NCBI GenBank assembly: GCA_021234155.1
Contig: JAJEKV010000050.1
Location: 3,742,488-3,806,487 of the forward strand
Length of the DNA stretch: 64,000 nt
From: Isoetes taiwanensis
Lineage: Eukaryota; Streptophyta; Lycopodiopsida; Isoetales; Isoetaceae
Reading direction: 5' to 3'
Positions 47,884-59,009 of this stretch are shown piece after piece; the first letter of the stretch is position 1; the number at the start of each line of letters is the position of its first letter. Both the position numbers and the translations under genes were made by a program. The notes beneath the pieces are model-generated. The model did not search any database, had not been told where the DNA came from, and worked only from the letters and a program-made list of their open reading frames with translations.

Positions 47884-49805
47884 GGTTTTTTTTTTTTAAT
47901 GTTTTGAAAAAATATTTTTCAAATTTACAGGACTATAAAGAAAGCTAAAGGAGCTCTAAGTAAAATGATACTTCAAAAGGTGATGTAGTTTATGGGAAGA
48001 GATAAATAACTAACACCCATTGCTTATTTTAAATACATAGGTGATGCATGGTTCTTACGGACAATAGTATAGAGATGAATCGAATAAGAAATCTTTTAGA
48101 AAAAAGATGGTGGCAGAAAGGTTAATGATTGTGGTCAAAAAAGGGCAAGACCGAATCATGCATAGCAGGACCTATTCTGACATACACCCAAAATTTATGG
48201 TGAAAGTTAAGACCCAAACCAACCTTTCCCGGGCATTTGCTTGTGGTACAAGACAACATGAGTCTTCATTCCAGCCCGAGCTCGGATAGTGAAAACTCAG
48301 AAGAGTATAGGGAGAAGCAGCCGAAACTATACCGGGAGCTGAGGTTTTGTGAGGAATCAGTTAGATTTGGCCTTCTAAACATGGATAGAAGAGGTGGTGG
48401 CAGAGGTTTTGAAGGAAAAAGGGGATATGATGGAAACCAGAGCTATAATGGTAAGAAAGGCATGTATTACCACAGAAAACCAAGTGGATTCTATAAAGAG
48501 AACGACCCAAATGATTTTGGAGTTCCTGAAACACAGTTTGACGAAGATTATGCATCAGATGAAGATCATTTCCAGGTATTTGATTTAATACAACTATGTA
48601 GGTATTTTGGATACACAGGTTTCCGAAAAATAGATGAGTAGCACGATATTTGAAAAGAAAAGTAAAGCAAAGGTAGGCTGGTTTAACCTTTGGAGGGCTA
48701 ACCATTCTCAAAGTTTCGGAAAGAAAAAGGGGGCTTCACCAATAAATATAAATGGTTAAGCTGATAAAGTAGAATTAGTTGGATTATTTGCTTAAAGATT
48801 TTCAGATTCATTACTTCTCATTTCTATTATGCTTCTACTAATCAAGGGCAAGAGGATTTAATGGGTGAAGGGCGAAGAGCCAGGAAACCCACTAAGTACC
48901 TTTTGGCCCTTGCATTATTACCGATTTTTTCGCTAATATTTGCATGATTGGCTGCAGGTACGTGGGGTTTCCTCTGTCATTATCTCTTCTTTGCTGTTAT
49001 GATGTGTTTTAGCGCGATAGGATGAGAAGAATCTTGTGAAGATCTTAAATATCGGTCTTATATCAGATTTATTTTGATGTTGGAACCAAGGGCTGTAAGT
49101 TTTTAATGCATGGTACATATACCAACATTTTGATACATATTTGATGAACAAATATGATGATAAACATTATTATGCATTACTGGATATTAAGTACATGCTG
49201 AACAGCACGTGGTGTGTAAACATTGCAAAAAGAAATCATGTTCATGTATGATATTTTGGATTCAAAATATATGCTGGAAAATGTTGTGATACAGCAATTT
49301 TTGAAGAAATCTAAGGATATATTTATGTACATCATGTGTTTTGCTATTGGGATAATTGTGAAATGACCATCTTACATTGAAATCAAGAAAAAGAGACCAG
49401 ATTAAATGAGTTTATGGACTTAAGGAAGAAATTGTAAGATAGAAAAACTATGATCCATTACTAATAGATGAAAAAGAAAAAGATGTAATGGATTAACCTT
49501 AAGATTATAGGACTTCTAAGGAAATGAAAGGGAATTACATGGCATACAGGCATAAAAAATGTCCAAAAGGAATTATTAGGGCATACAGATAAAAGAAATA
49601 GTACAAATGCCTGAATTTAATTGGATATGAATAGTCCATATTGATGCAAAGATAAAGTTAAAAAACTTGTATACCAGGGGTCAGTTGCTCTACATATGAT
49701 CTGCTCAATTGTATTGTAGATTGATAAGACTATGAAGGGATTGACCGACATAGTCTGGAGTGCTAGTAGGGTTGTTGCCTGGACTAGCTCGTTCATGGTT
49801 TTTTT
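47884..49805 (+). repeat. left 1.9-kb direct repeat (pLTR) of the Penelope-like element
   Basis: Near-identical to 54121-56029, starting with a T run and ATGTTTTGAAAAAATATTTT and ending at CTAGCTCGTTCA. It contains the first coding exon of ORF1 and most of its intron. It lacks TG...CA LTR ends. Direct repeats made by head-to-tail partial tandem copies are typical of Penelope-like elements. Confidence 0.85.
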
Positions 49806-51461
49806 TAGATATTTCAAGTCCTTGGTTTTACCAGGGAAGCATCTGACCTTGATTGGATTTCTGGAGCATACATATTTGTTTATTTAATTATGGCAATGAA
49901 ACTCATATCGTTATGAAAGCAGGATAATGAAGACTCTCAGGTGGAAATGGAATTTGAACCACCTACTTGGAACAAAGAACTGAATGCATTGGGATATGGG
50001 GATAGCAAAATCATTTGTCCCAGCAAAGCAGTACAGACTCTTATCACTTGTATCAAGAACCAGAAGATACACATGCTTATATTGGAAAAAGAAGCATCAA
50101 GAAAACCAGAAGAGTTGTCGGCTGTCACTCACTTAGGCTTTAATGATTGGCTGGAGTTAGTCCCTAAAATGAACAAAATAGGGGACGAATGGGAGGATGC
50201 TTACAATGTTATTGAAGAAGTATATGGTAAACTACCTGAAAAGGTCTACAACTGTACAATGGAAGAAGACAAAGCTAAGGGCCAGTTCTTTTTTGTTATA
50301 CCAGCGTTGGAAAAGGCCAACAAAATAAAAAATTCACGTCTTGCTAATACAACAATGGGGAACATCGCAGGATGTAATGAAGAGAACATAGATGAAGATC
50401 CATTTGGTGAAGCATTATTATTAGAAGAAGAAAAAGCAGCAGTGAAGAATAGCAATACTTCTGGAAAAGGAGACAGTGAAAAGGAATTTAATTTTACACT
50501 GCATAACTGTCTTACTTTCCCCATTATCCCTGAAAGATTAGCAAAAGGACCTGCCCAATATTGCAACCAGGGAATTTGGCGTACAAAGAACTTTGGAGCA
50601 CTAGCCCCTATCAACAGAAAATCACGGGTAATGCTAGGTGACATTACCCCTGAGCATAAAAAGATTGCTGAAAATACAGCCCTAAGGATGGAGAAAATGG
50701 TATATAAGGAAAAGATCAAATTGCAAATTGACCACCGTTTTTTTGACAAAAAGTGCAACAAGGATGATCACATATATATCAGGCAGAAAGGACACATGGC
50801 ATACCCGACCATCCCTAGAGATGCTTTCTACCTGAAACGGGTCTGGAGAATATGGTGCCCGTATTTTAAATGTGAATGCGAACCCAGAGCCAAAGGCAAT
50901 GGTTGCAAAGAGAACATGACATGGTTAGACCATGCCATTTGGTATATGTTCAACAACTTAGACAAGGTTTTCCCTGGTCTATCCACTATAGCGCAGATGG
51001 TATCCATGAGAAAACTTCTGAAAACGGCACTGAGGGATAGCATTATGGCGTATCTATCCTACTTAGAGGTAAGGAACATGCTTATCAAAATGGCATTTGA
51101 ACTTGCAGCTGACCCCTGGGGGGATCTAAAGATCAAATTTCCAACCTGCAAGATGGCAATCGTATGTGAAAAGAGCATCAAACCCGTGTCTTTCATGCTT
51201 AAAGCGCAGGCAGCCAGTAATAATACAGGCAATAGGAAAACAAAGCAAGGCAAAATGAGAACATCATCTTTAGGAAGTGAAGTAGGGTATACGCCACCAC
51301 GCATTACTATATACCCGGGAAAAAGTGGATCTAGCATTGCCGAGAACTCAAATATTGAAGATCTTGGCACACCAAATAATACTGAAAACTCTGTCACAAA
51401 AGCAAAGCAGGAGCAGAGCAGCAAAATGGTGGATGATGTGGTACAGAATCTCAAATACTAA
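48258..51461 (+). CDS. Penelope-like element ORF1, two exons, unknown function (~618 aa)
   Basis: Exon 1 is 48258-48575. It is acidic at the start and then Gly/Arg/Tyr-rich (MDRRGGGRGFEGKRGYDG), ending ...DEDHFQ at an AG/GTATTT donor. The proposed intron ends GAAAGCAG at 49922 and the frame reopens as DNEDSQVEMEFEPP in phase 0 to the stop at 51461. The 512-residue second part is charged, with a Cys-cluster (CPYFKCECEPRAKGNGC) and a serine-rich tail. I do not recognise a domain; in particular there is no GIY-YIG motif. The frame is open throughout, in contrast to the RT region downstream. The splice is inferred and not proven. The stop is embedded in TAAAGGTACGA, which also ends the RT frame. 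Confidence 0.6.
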
Positions 51462-51772
51462 AGGTACGAATGTTATCCTTGATGATAGTTTACTTTACAA
51501 AAATAGTGAGTAAATTGTCAAAAATATCTACATTCTTAAAATAGTAGATTACTTTTACTTTTGATATACATGCGATGAAAAAGATATTTTAAAATCCCCT
51601 TTATAAATAAAGGTATACCAGTTGGCTATTCATCACCCTGAGTGATAAGAATGGATTTTGGGATTCCAAGAATACCCGGATGGGCAGTCTAGGCTTTCTA
51701 AAGTGCGAAAGCCAAAAATAGACAAAAAAATAAAATAAAGGAAAAGATCTCTTTTCCCACTGAGCATGCCAT

Positions 51773-53917
51773 TTGTCCATGCTTAAGATTCGACATCCTG
51801 CACTGATATGGTACGTGAAGGGAATATCATGGTTAGTAAGACTAATAAATAAATTTGATTGCTTAAATATTCAGGTGAATAGAACAGTGATAAGAGACTG
51901 CCAGGGAAGGGTACGTATGACTGAGATAAAGGACAAAAATAAAAAGAAGGTGGTCCACTGTATGTTTCTATCTAAAGTGATGGATAAAATATGCTTACCA
52001 AAGATTGTGAGCAAACACATGAAGAAGTGTTTAGGGGAAGTAGGCAATGTAATCATGGAAAATACTATGTTTTCCTGGAGATACACAGAAAATCTACAGG
52101 AGATGTGCTACAAACCCTTTTATGTTTTTACACAAGAGGCAGACCACAAATGTCCCTGTATGAATCCTAACCTAAAAGGGTTCATTGACAGTGACATTGG
52201 ACATGTGAGAACCACAAACCTTAATATAGTGAGAAATAAGATGCTAAGGAACATGTTCAAAAAAGGCCTTGGACATATTCCTGATAAAGCCCTCCTGACA
52301 AGGGATCTGAATATGGAGATAAGCAAAACCTGTGATGCGATATTTGAAGCCCACAAATTCGAATTCCCATTCATCAAAGATGCAGACAGGGAAGAAATTA
52401 AGAGGAGGATTATTGAGCAGGCAGGGGAAGAAATATAAGCAGCCTGTAGAAGAGAAGGTACTCGAAAATTTGCCCTAAGTGATCAAGGCATAATTAGAAA
52501 CCTTAAATGGTTAACTGAGAACCTATATATATATCAGGTGTAGACAAAGCAACAAATAACCCATCATTTATTTGTCCTGCACATATCAGGGAAATGGCCC
52601 TTAAAAGACTGGAAAGTTCTGATTTTCTGCCTGTAATAAATACAGCAAAAAAACTGAGCTTGGAAATTAAAATTGGGATCCAAGATTGTATTGGAGACGT
52701 GGAATTTGAATCTAAAAAACTCCCTTATCTTTTGGGCCTATATAAAGAACACAAGAAGGAATACAGATGGATCACGAATGCACATGGAACAATTTACACA
52801 GAAATGGCATTATTGGTTATAGCCATACTTAATTCAATTATGGTACTATGGCCAGAAATTACAAATGAAGGATGTGCCCACATAAATACCTTCATACAGG
52901 GAAAAGCAAATTCTAATTGGATGGTCAACTCAATATATGATGTGGTCTTAAATCTGCCAGGAAAAATAGAAGAAGTCTACGTGGCAGATATTACAAAATG
53001 TTACGAGAGCATTCCTTTATATGGGGAAAATGGGATCTGCAAGGTAAGTGAGAAAATTGCTAACATGACATGGAGTTGAGTTATGGATAAAAAAATGCAG
53101 CAATGGTGAGATCTTAGCAAAATGGTTTAAAGCACCTCCACTAGGAAAATGCTGGAGTTGGATTAGCTTACAAAGTTTTATAAAAACTAATACATGGTTA
53201 CTTACTAACTGCTTTGTAAGCATGGGTATGGGGATATGGCAGCAAGTCTGTGGAATCCCAATGGGATTTTCATGTAGTCCCTGCTGGTGCAACTGCTACT
53301 TAGCATGGTTTGAGTTCAATTTCATTAAAAACCTAGCCAAACAAGCGAGATTTGCTGAAATCAGACTATTCAGACATGTGTTTAGGTATATGGATGACCT
53401 TTTAGCAATCAATTGCCCCAATATAAGGAAATTTTTGATGGACACAGGTGGAGGGGAGACCCAAGAGCTAAATATTTATGATTTGAAAGTGTTAGGAATA
53501 AAGGAAGAAACCAAGTTTGTAGAATCAGCCCCTGGATGCTGGTATGGAAACAAGGCCAACTTTCTGAATATGACAATCCAGGTTGATGATAAACTAATGG
53601 GCATGTTTCAAACTATTAAGTTTGACAAAAGAGAATTACTACTGTTTAAGGCAATGAAGTTTGTACACGCACTCAGTTGCAGACCATACATGCAGGCCAG
53701 AAATGTAATTATTTCTCAAATTATGCCATTTATGTATGTTAATTCTAGTCCTATAAGGGCTGCCACAGATATCAGGAAACTGATTGAAGATTTTGTGCAC
53801 AACGGGTTTGACAAACCTGGCATTCTGAGGAGGACATGCAAATACATCCAAGCTAATGACTTTCCGGGCTTAAGATATGATAAAGTCTCGTTACTACAGA
53901 TCCTGAAGGAACAGTAA
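51773..53917 (+). pseudogene. Penelope-like reverse transcriptase region, three or more disruptions
   Basis: Plus-strand order: an N-terminal part (51773-52438) with the CPCMNPN and GHVRTTNLNIVRNKMLR motif found before the RT in Penelope-like elements. After a TAA the same frame continues (52439-52538), then a shift leads to GVDKATNNPSFICP. KLPYLLGLYKEHKKEYRW, NSNWMVNS and VADITKCYESIPL follow. After another shift near 53080 come NCFVSMGMGIWQQV, CGIPMGFSCSPCWCN, the catalytic RYMDDLLAIN and NFLNMTIQVDD, then FDKRELLLFKAMKFVHALS up to the stop at 53917. These are the PLE counterparts of the usual motifs (DKA.NN, LP.LY.L.K.HK, IPMG..CSP, Y.DD). The frame ends without a GIY-YIG endonuclease. It is not translatable as it stands. 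Confidence 0.85.
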
Positions 53918-54007
53918 AGGTACGATATGCATACTTCAATTTCCATTCATAACTCTTTAAGATAGTTAAATAGTTTTGCAACAGCAGAAAATTAAAAGAA
54001 AGACATA

Positions 54008-54062
54008 CTATAGGGTTGTAAATGACCCCTACTGTAACAGTAGGGGTATATTCACCCTATAG
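54008..54062 (+). other. nested perfect hairpin near the element's 3' end
   Basis: The outer arms CTATAGGGT and ACCCTATAG (9 bp) enclose inner arms ACCCCTACTG and CAGTAGGGGT (10 bp, loop TAA). It lies about 90 bp after the RT stop and 58 bp before the second direct repeat. It could serve as an RNA structure for reverse-transcriptase recognition or 3' end formation. No hammerhead core (CTGANGA...GAAA) is present. Confidence 0.75.
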
Positions 54063-54120
54063 GTTACAGGATAAATATAAACATGAGGGGGTCTAAAACA
54101 ATCCTACAGAAGAAGGTAGG

Positions 54121-56029
54121 GTTTTTTTTTATGTTTTGAAAAAATATTTTCCAAATTTACAGGATTATAAAGAAAGCTAAAGGAGCTCTAAGTAAAATGA
54201 TACTTCAAAAGGTGATGTAGTTTATGGGAAGAGATAAATAACTAACACCCATTGCTTATTTTAAATACATAGGTAATGCATGGTTCTTACGGACAATAGT
54301 ATAGAGATGAATCGAATAAGAATTCTTTTAGAAAAAAGATGGTGGCAGAAAGATTAATGATTGTGGTAAAAAAGGGGCAAGACCGAATCATGCATAGCAG
54401 GACCTATTCTGACATACACCCAAAATTTATGGTGAAAGTTAAGACCCAAACCAACTTTTCCCGGGCATTTGCTTGTGGTACAAGACAACATGAGTCTTCA
54501 TTCCAGCCCGAGCTTGGAGAGTGAAAACTCAGAAGAGTATAGGGAGAAGCAGCCGGAACTATACCGGGAGCTGAGGTTTTGTGAGGAATAAGTTAGATTT
54601 GGCCTTCTAAACATGGATAGAAGAGGTGGTGGCAGAGGTTTTGAAGGAAAAAGGGGATATGATGGAAACCAGAGCTATAATGGTAAGAAAGGCATGTATT
54701 ACCACAGAAAACCAAGTGGATTCTATAAAGAGAACGATCCAAATGATTTTGGAGTTCCTGAAACACAGTGTGACGAAGATTATGCATCAGATGAAGATCA
54801 TTTCCAGGTATTTGGTTTAATACAACTATGTAGGTATTTTGGATACACAGGTTTCCGAAAAATAGATGAGTAGCACGATATTTGAAAAGAAAAGTAAAGC
54901 AAAGGTAAGCTGGTTTAATGTTTGGAGGGCTAACCATTCTCAAAGTTCCGGAAAGAAAAAGGGGGCTTCACCACCAATAAATATAAATGGTTAAGCTGAT
55001 AAAGTAGAATTAGTTGGATTATTTGCTTAAAGATTTTCAGATTCATTACTTCTCATTTCTATTATGCTTCTACTAATCAAGGGCAAGAGGATTTAATGGG
55101 TGAAGGGCGAAGAGCCAGGAAACCCACTAAGTACCTTTTGGCCCTTGCATTATTACCGATTTTTTCGCTAATATTTGCATGATTGGCTGCAGGTACGTGG
55201 GGTTTCCTCTGTCATTATCTCTTTTTGCTGTTATGATGTGTTTTAGCGCGATAGGATGAGAAGAATCTTGTGAAGATCTTAAATATCGGTCTTATATCAG
55301 ATTTATTTTGATGTTGGAACCAAGGGCTGTAAGTTTTTAATGCATGGTACATATACCAACATTTTGATACATTTTTGATGAACAAATATGATGATAAACA
55401 TTATTATGCATTACTGGATATTAAGTACATGCTGAACAGCACGTGGTGTGTAAACATTGCAAAAAGAAATCATGTTCAGGTATGATATTTTGGATTCAAA
55501 ATATATGCTGGAAAATGTTGTGATACAGCAATTTTTGAAGAAATCTAAGGATATATTTATGTACATCATGTGTTTGCTGTTGGGATAATTGTGAAATGAC
55601 CATCTTACATTGAAATCAAGAAAAAGAGACCAGATTAAATGAGTTTATGGACTTAAGAAAGAAATTGTAAGATAGAAAAACTACGATCCATTACTAATAG
55701 ATGAAAAAGAAAAAGATGTAATGGATTAACCTTAAGGTTATAGGACTTCTAAGGAAATGAAAGGGAATTACATGGCATACAGGCATAAAAAATGTCCAAA
55801 AGGAATTATTAGGGCATACAGATAAAAGAAATAGTACAAATGCCTGAATTTAATTGGATATGAATAGTCCATATTGATGCAAAGATAAAGTTAAAAAACT
55901 TGTATACCAGGGGTCAGTTGCTCTACATATGATCTGCTCAATTGTATTGTAGATTGATAAGACTATGAAGGGATTGACCGACATAGTCTGGAGTGCTAGT
56001 AGGGTTGTTGCCTGGACTAGCTCGTTCAG
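54121..56029 (+). repeat. right 1.9-kb direct repeat (partial second unit) of the Penelope-like element
   Basis: Matches 47884-49805 with scattered differences. The copy of exon 1 carries an in-frame TAA (about 54589) in place of a TCA codon, so only the left copy could supply ORF1. It breaks off at CTCGTTCAGGGTTTTTT, where retroposon sequence begins. Confidence 0.85.
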
Positions 56030-57150
56030 GGTTTTTTTTTTTAAGGTAAGAAATTATTGTATTGATCAGATAGGAAAAATTACAATACAATACCAAGATC
56101 CCTCATGGATTAGATATAGTTCATGTACAAATGATCCCTTCTGGATCAGAATATGTCTGTAACTAAAGTACACATGAGCCTCTCTCAACCTCTTCTTCTG
56201 TCTAACCAGTACTACAGTATTAACATCTTCCCAATTAAACAGAATACTATAGGAGCCAAATGCCCATTTTCCACAAGCTACAAATAGATCTTGAATGGTC
56301 CAAGAAAACCTCTTGAAGAAATAGAAATGAAGAGAAAAGAGATGTGGAGTAACCTGAACAATCTCCTGCACTGCTCAGAGAAGCAAATATGCTTCAAACT
56401 ATGAACAAATTCAACAACTTTACAACCAAATGTGAGATTAAAGTAAGATGCTACATTGTCGGGATGCTCCAGTCAGCCAACCTGTATAGGCTAGACACAC
56501 AGCCCAGCCACCAGAACTCTCCCTAAATTCTGGCTCATGATATCTGGTCTTGATATGGAAGTGTCTTCCTGGACACACTCAAATCCCTAGCTCGACGATC
56601 TCAAATAATCTAACATCCTATTTTAAAACTGTAAATTTAAGATCAAGAATTTACTCTGCTCCTTTCAAGAAAACATCCCTAGATCTTTCCGCTAACAAGA
56701 AAGAGCAAGAGGAGGGGAAAAAAACCAAATGGATAGAAGATCCAACTAAAAAGACTGCCAAACAGACCCAAAACTACTTTCTTTATGAATTCGGCTTCAA
56801 TTCTGCTCCACCTTATAGACTCTGCGCCCTTTCGGTGTGATTTGCTTAACAAAGCATCATTCTTAAAAAGATTGAGAGCAAAATGCCACGTTAGTGGCTT
56901 ACCAGGCCGAATCCACAAGACCGCCTTGAAGCTGCTTCAGAATCAAATCAACAATTTCTTTGAAGAAGAAAATTTTCTGGTGCATCGGCAAACCCCACTA
57001 GCACCGGATCATAGTATCTGGTTTGCAAGAGGATCTGCAGCAGTACCGGAAAAAGAGGATAGGAGGGCGGCCTCCTTCCCCTGTTGCCGCCCTAGCCGCA
57101 AGCGGAGCGTGAGCGCCAAGAATCCATCTTTCTTGCTAAGAGATTACACT
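56030..57150 (-). mobile_element. second copy of the poly-T-led retroposon, fused to the Penelope-like element
   Basis: Shares with 25550-26797 the poly-T start, GATCAGATAGGAA, the CCTCTCTCAACCTCTTCTT block and the GC-rich right end (GCCGCCCTAGCCG...GCGCCAAGAA). No target duplication of its own is evident at the Penelope-like junction; the TAATCTGAG duplication encloses both elements together. The orientation is opposite to the Penelope-like element. Confidence 0.75.
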
Positions 57151-57692
57151 TAATCTGAGCTATTCCAATCACTTCTGGCATGGTTTAAGTACTCAGCTCT
57201 CTAGAAATCATTAGGTCTGTGATACTTTATGCAAGCTTTCAATACTTTATGCAAGCTTTCAGGATGCAATCATAAAATATTTCCATATACAATCATGCAA
57301 GCTTATTCATGTTCACGCACTTATAATTAAACTCCAAATCCATGCTAAGTTCCAAAACAATCCTACTGCATCAACACAATTTTGCTACGCTAGAAAAACC
57401 CCAGGTGTAAGGCTTGATCCCCACCTGGAATCCCGCTTGCTTCTTCTGCACTCCAACACGCTCCCAGAGCTCTGCACGCAACTCGCTCCTTCAGCACTCC
57501 CTCTACAATCTATCTCCTTCCCAATGCTTCTCACTGTACTTATATTTATTTTTTTAACCACCAGTATTCTGTCCGTATAATCTCTACATATACGACATTT
57601 AACTCTGCATGCGTGATATTTTAATTATTATTCCTTTGCATCCTTTAATAAAATAATTCCACAATGTACCTCAAGATCCTAGGTCCGTTACA

Positions 57693-57697
57693 TCATA
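57693..57697. repeat. target-site duplication TCATA (right) of the large Ty3/gypsy insertion
   Basis: Directly follows ...GTCCGTTACA, the LTR end, and matches 34587-34591. Confidence 0.85.
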
Positions 57698-59009
57698 CCT
57701 TGGGATAAAGGGCCCTACAAGATCCACACCATGTTGCATAAAATTCTGCAACAACTAACTTGTCACCAGCATTTGCAAGCTGATCAACAAAACCCTATGT
57801 TGTATGAATGTCATACATATTAGGTGCACCTTCTTTTTCCCACCATTTCATACCATATTAGGTGCATCTCTTAAAACTGGAAGGCAAACGCAATATGATG
57901 TTGAACATGCATCAAAGACTGCTGCAACTTTTAAAGAGGAGACAGAGCAAGAGGATTTATACTAACATCATCAATTTCGAAGTTCTGGGTAAAAGCTTTT
58001 GGGTCTGTCATAAGAATCAATATCAAGACTCTTCTGATAGAGTCGATTATTGCAGGGAAGAGAAAGCCCCAAAAAATCCACCGGCTTTGGCAATTCATTA
58101 ATCTACACCGAAATTTGAGGCCTACACTATTTACGGTAAACAACATACAACTAACCCTGGATTCAGAACAACCAATACATAACTAGCCCTGGATTACTGC
58201 AAATACCTTTCTATGGATGAGTGTCTGCAAGAATGCCAGAGTATGCACTTCCTTGGCAAGAACCCACCTAGTACCCAGTACCGAGATCAAGCTTTTGGCC
58301 CAGATCTGTCACACGGCTCTGAAACGAATGCAGATTGCACCTCTCCGGAACAAATGCAGAATGGTCCTCTCAGAGAAGGATCCGCCAGCCTAAGTCTTCG
58401 ATGGTGTCCCTGCCTTTGCCATCTATTGCCAGATCCCGCGAATTGCTGCAAGACCCCTTTCCTACACAAACCCTAAGGCAGAGATAGACACAAACCCTAA
58501 AGCAGAGATCCCCGATGCTTGCATGCTCTTCAAGGAATTAATACAAATAATGCTTTTGTGAATAGGAACTATATAATGCGCAACCATTGCAGAAACATAG
58601 ATAAAATGCCATTCAAATATTACAATCCAATGTGCACTCTAGATATACTGATTAGTATGTCTCGTGCAATAGGCCCATGAAATCATATTAAAACCATACC
58701 AAAAAGCGTATAAAATTACAAAAAAAAACCTCTGTTATAATGCTAGATATTCATATGATCCCTTTTTGGGTTGCCCCTAGGGGGGCAAACCCTTGTTTAT
58801 GTGGGCTTTTGGCATATCCTAGACATATGCTGGAATATACCTAGGATATGCTGTGACTGCTCCAAACCTACTCTTACCTGTAAACTCTCGGTCGCCATTG
58901 TTGCTGTGCGGCTGGTGTGGGAACTGGTTAACTGGCACCGCCAAGCATTAGAGCGAGGTCCATAAGTTGGTGTGGGAACTGGTGTTGGAAGAAGGGGGGA
59001 ATTGGAAGA
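57698..59009. other. intergenic, nothing recognised
   Basis: Frames of at most 87 codons without recognisable domains. It should be the original continuation of the sequence left of 34587 before the gypsy insertion. Confidence 0.4.

Larger units (their letters stand above)
46026..57692 (-). mobile_element. LTR C (5' LTR in element orientation), split by a 9.3-kb insertion
   Basis: The LTR occupies 46026-47878 and 57160-57692, together about 2386 bp, and matches LTR A with few differences. It is interrupted at TAATCTGAG. On the minus strand the LTR starts TGTAACGGACC at 57692, just inside the TCATA target copy. Confidence 0.88.

Noticed and set aside
53041-53120. Strong donor AAG/GTAAGTGAG as a real intron in the RT
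   Set aside because: Candidate acceptors downstream give very short introns or the wrong phase, and the sequence after GTAAGT reads as RT-like protein; a frameshift explains it better.
54112-54124. TAGGGTTT at the junction of the two PLE units as telomere repeat
   Set aside because: Only one plant-telomere-like unit occurs, merging into a T run; too short to claim telomeric origin.
47884-56029. Hammerhead ribozyme in the Penelope-like repeats
   Set aside because: I looked for CTGANGA with a following GAAA in suitable spacing on both strands and found no complete core.
47884-56029. Ordinary LTR retrotransposon interpretation of the 1.9-kb repeats
   Set aside because: No TG...CA ends, no primer-binding site or polypurine tract, no gag/protease/integrase, and the RT has Penelope-like motifs.
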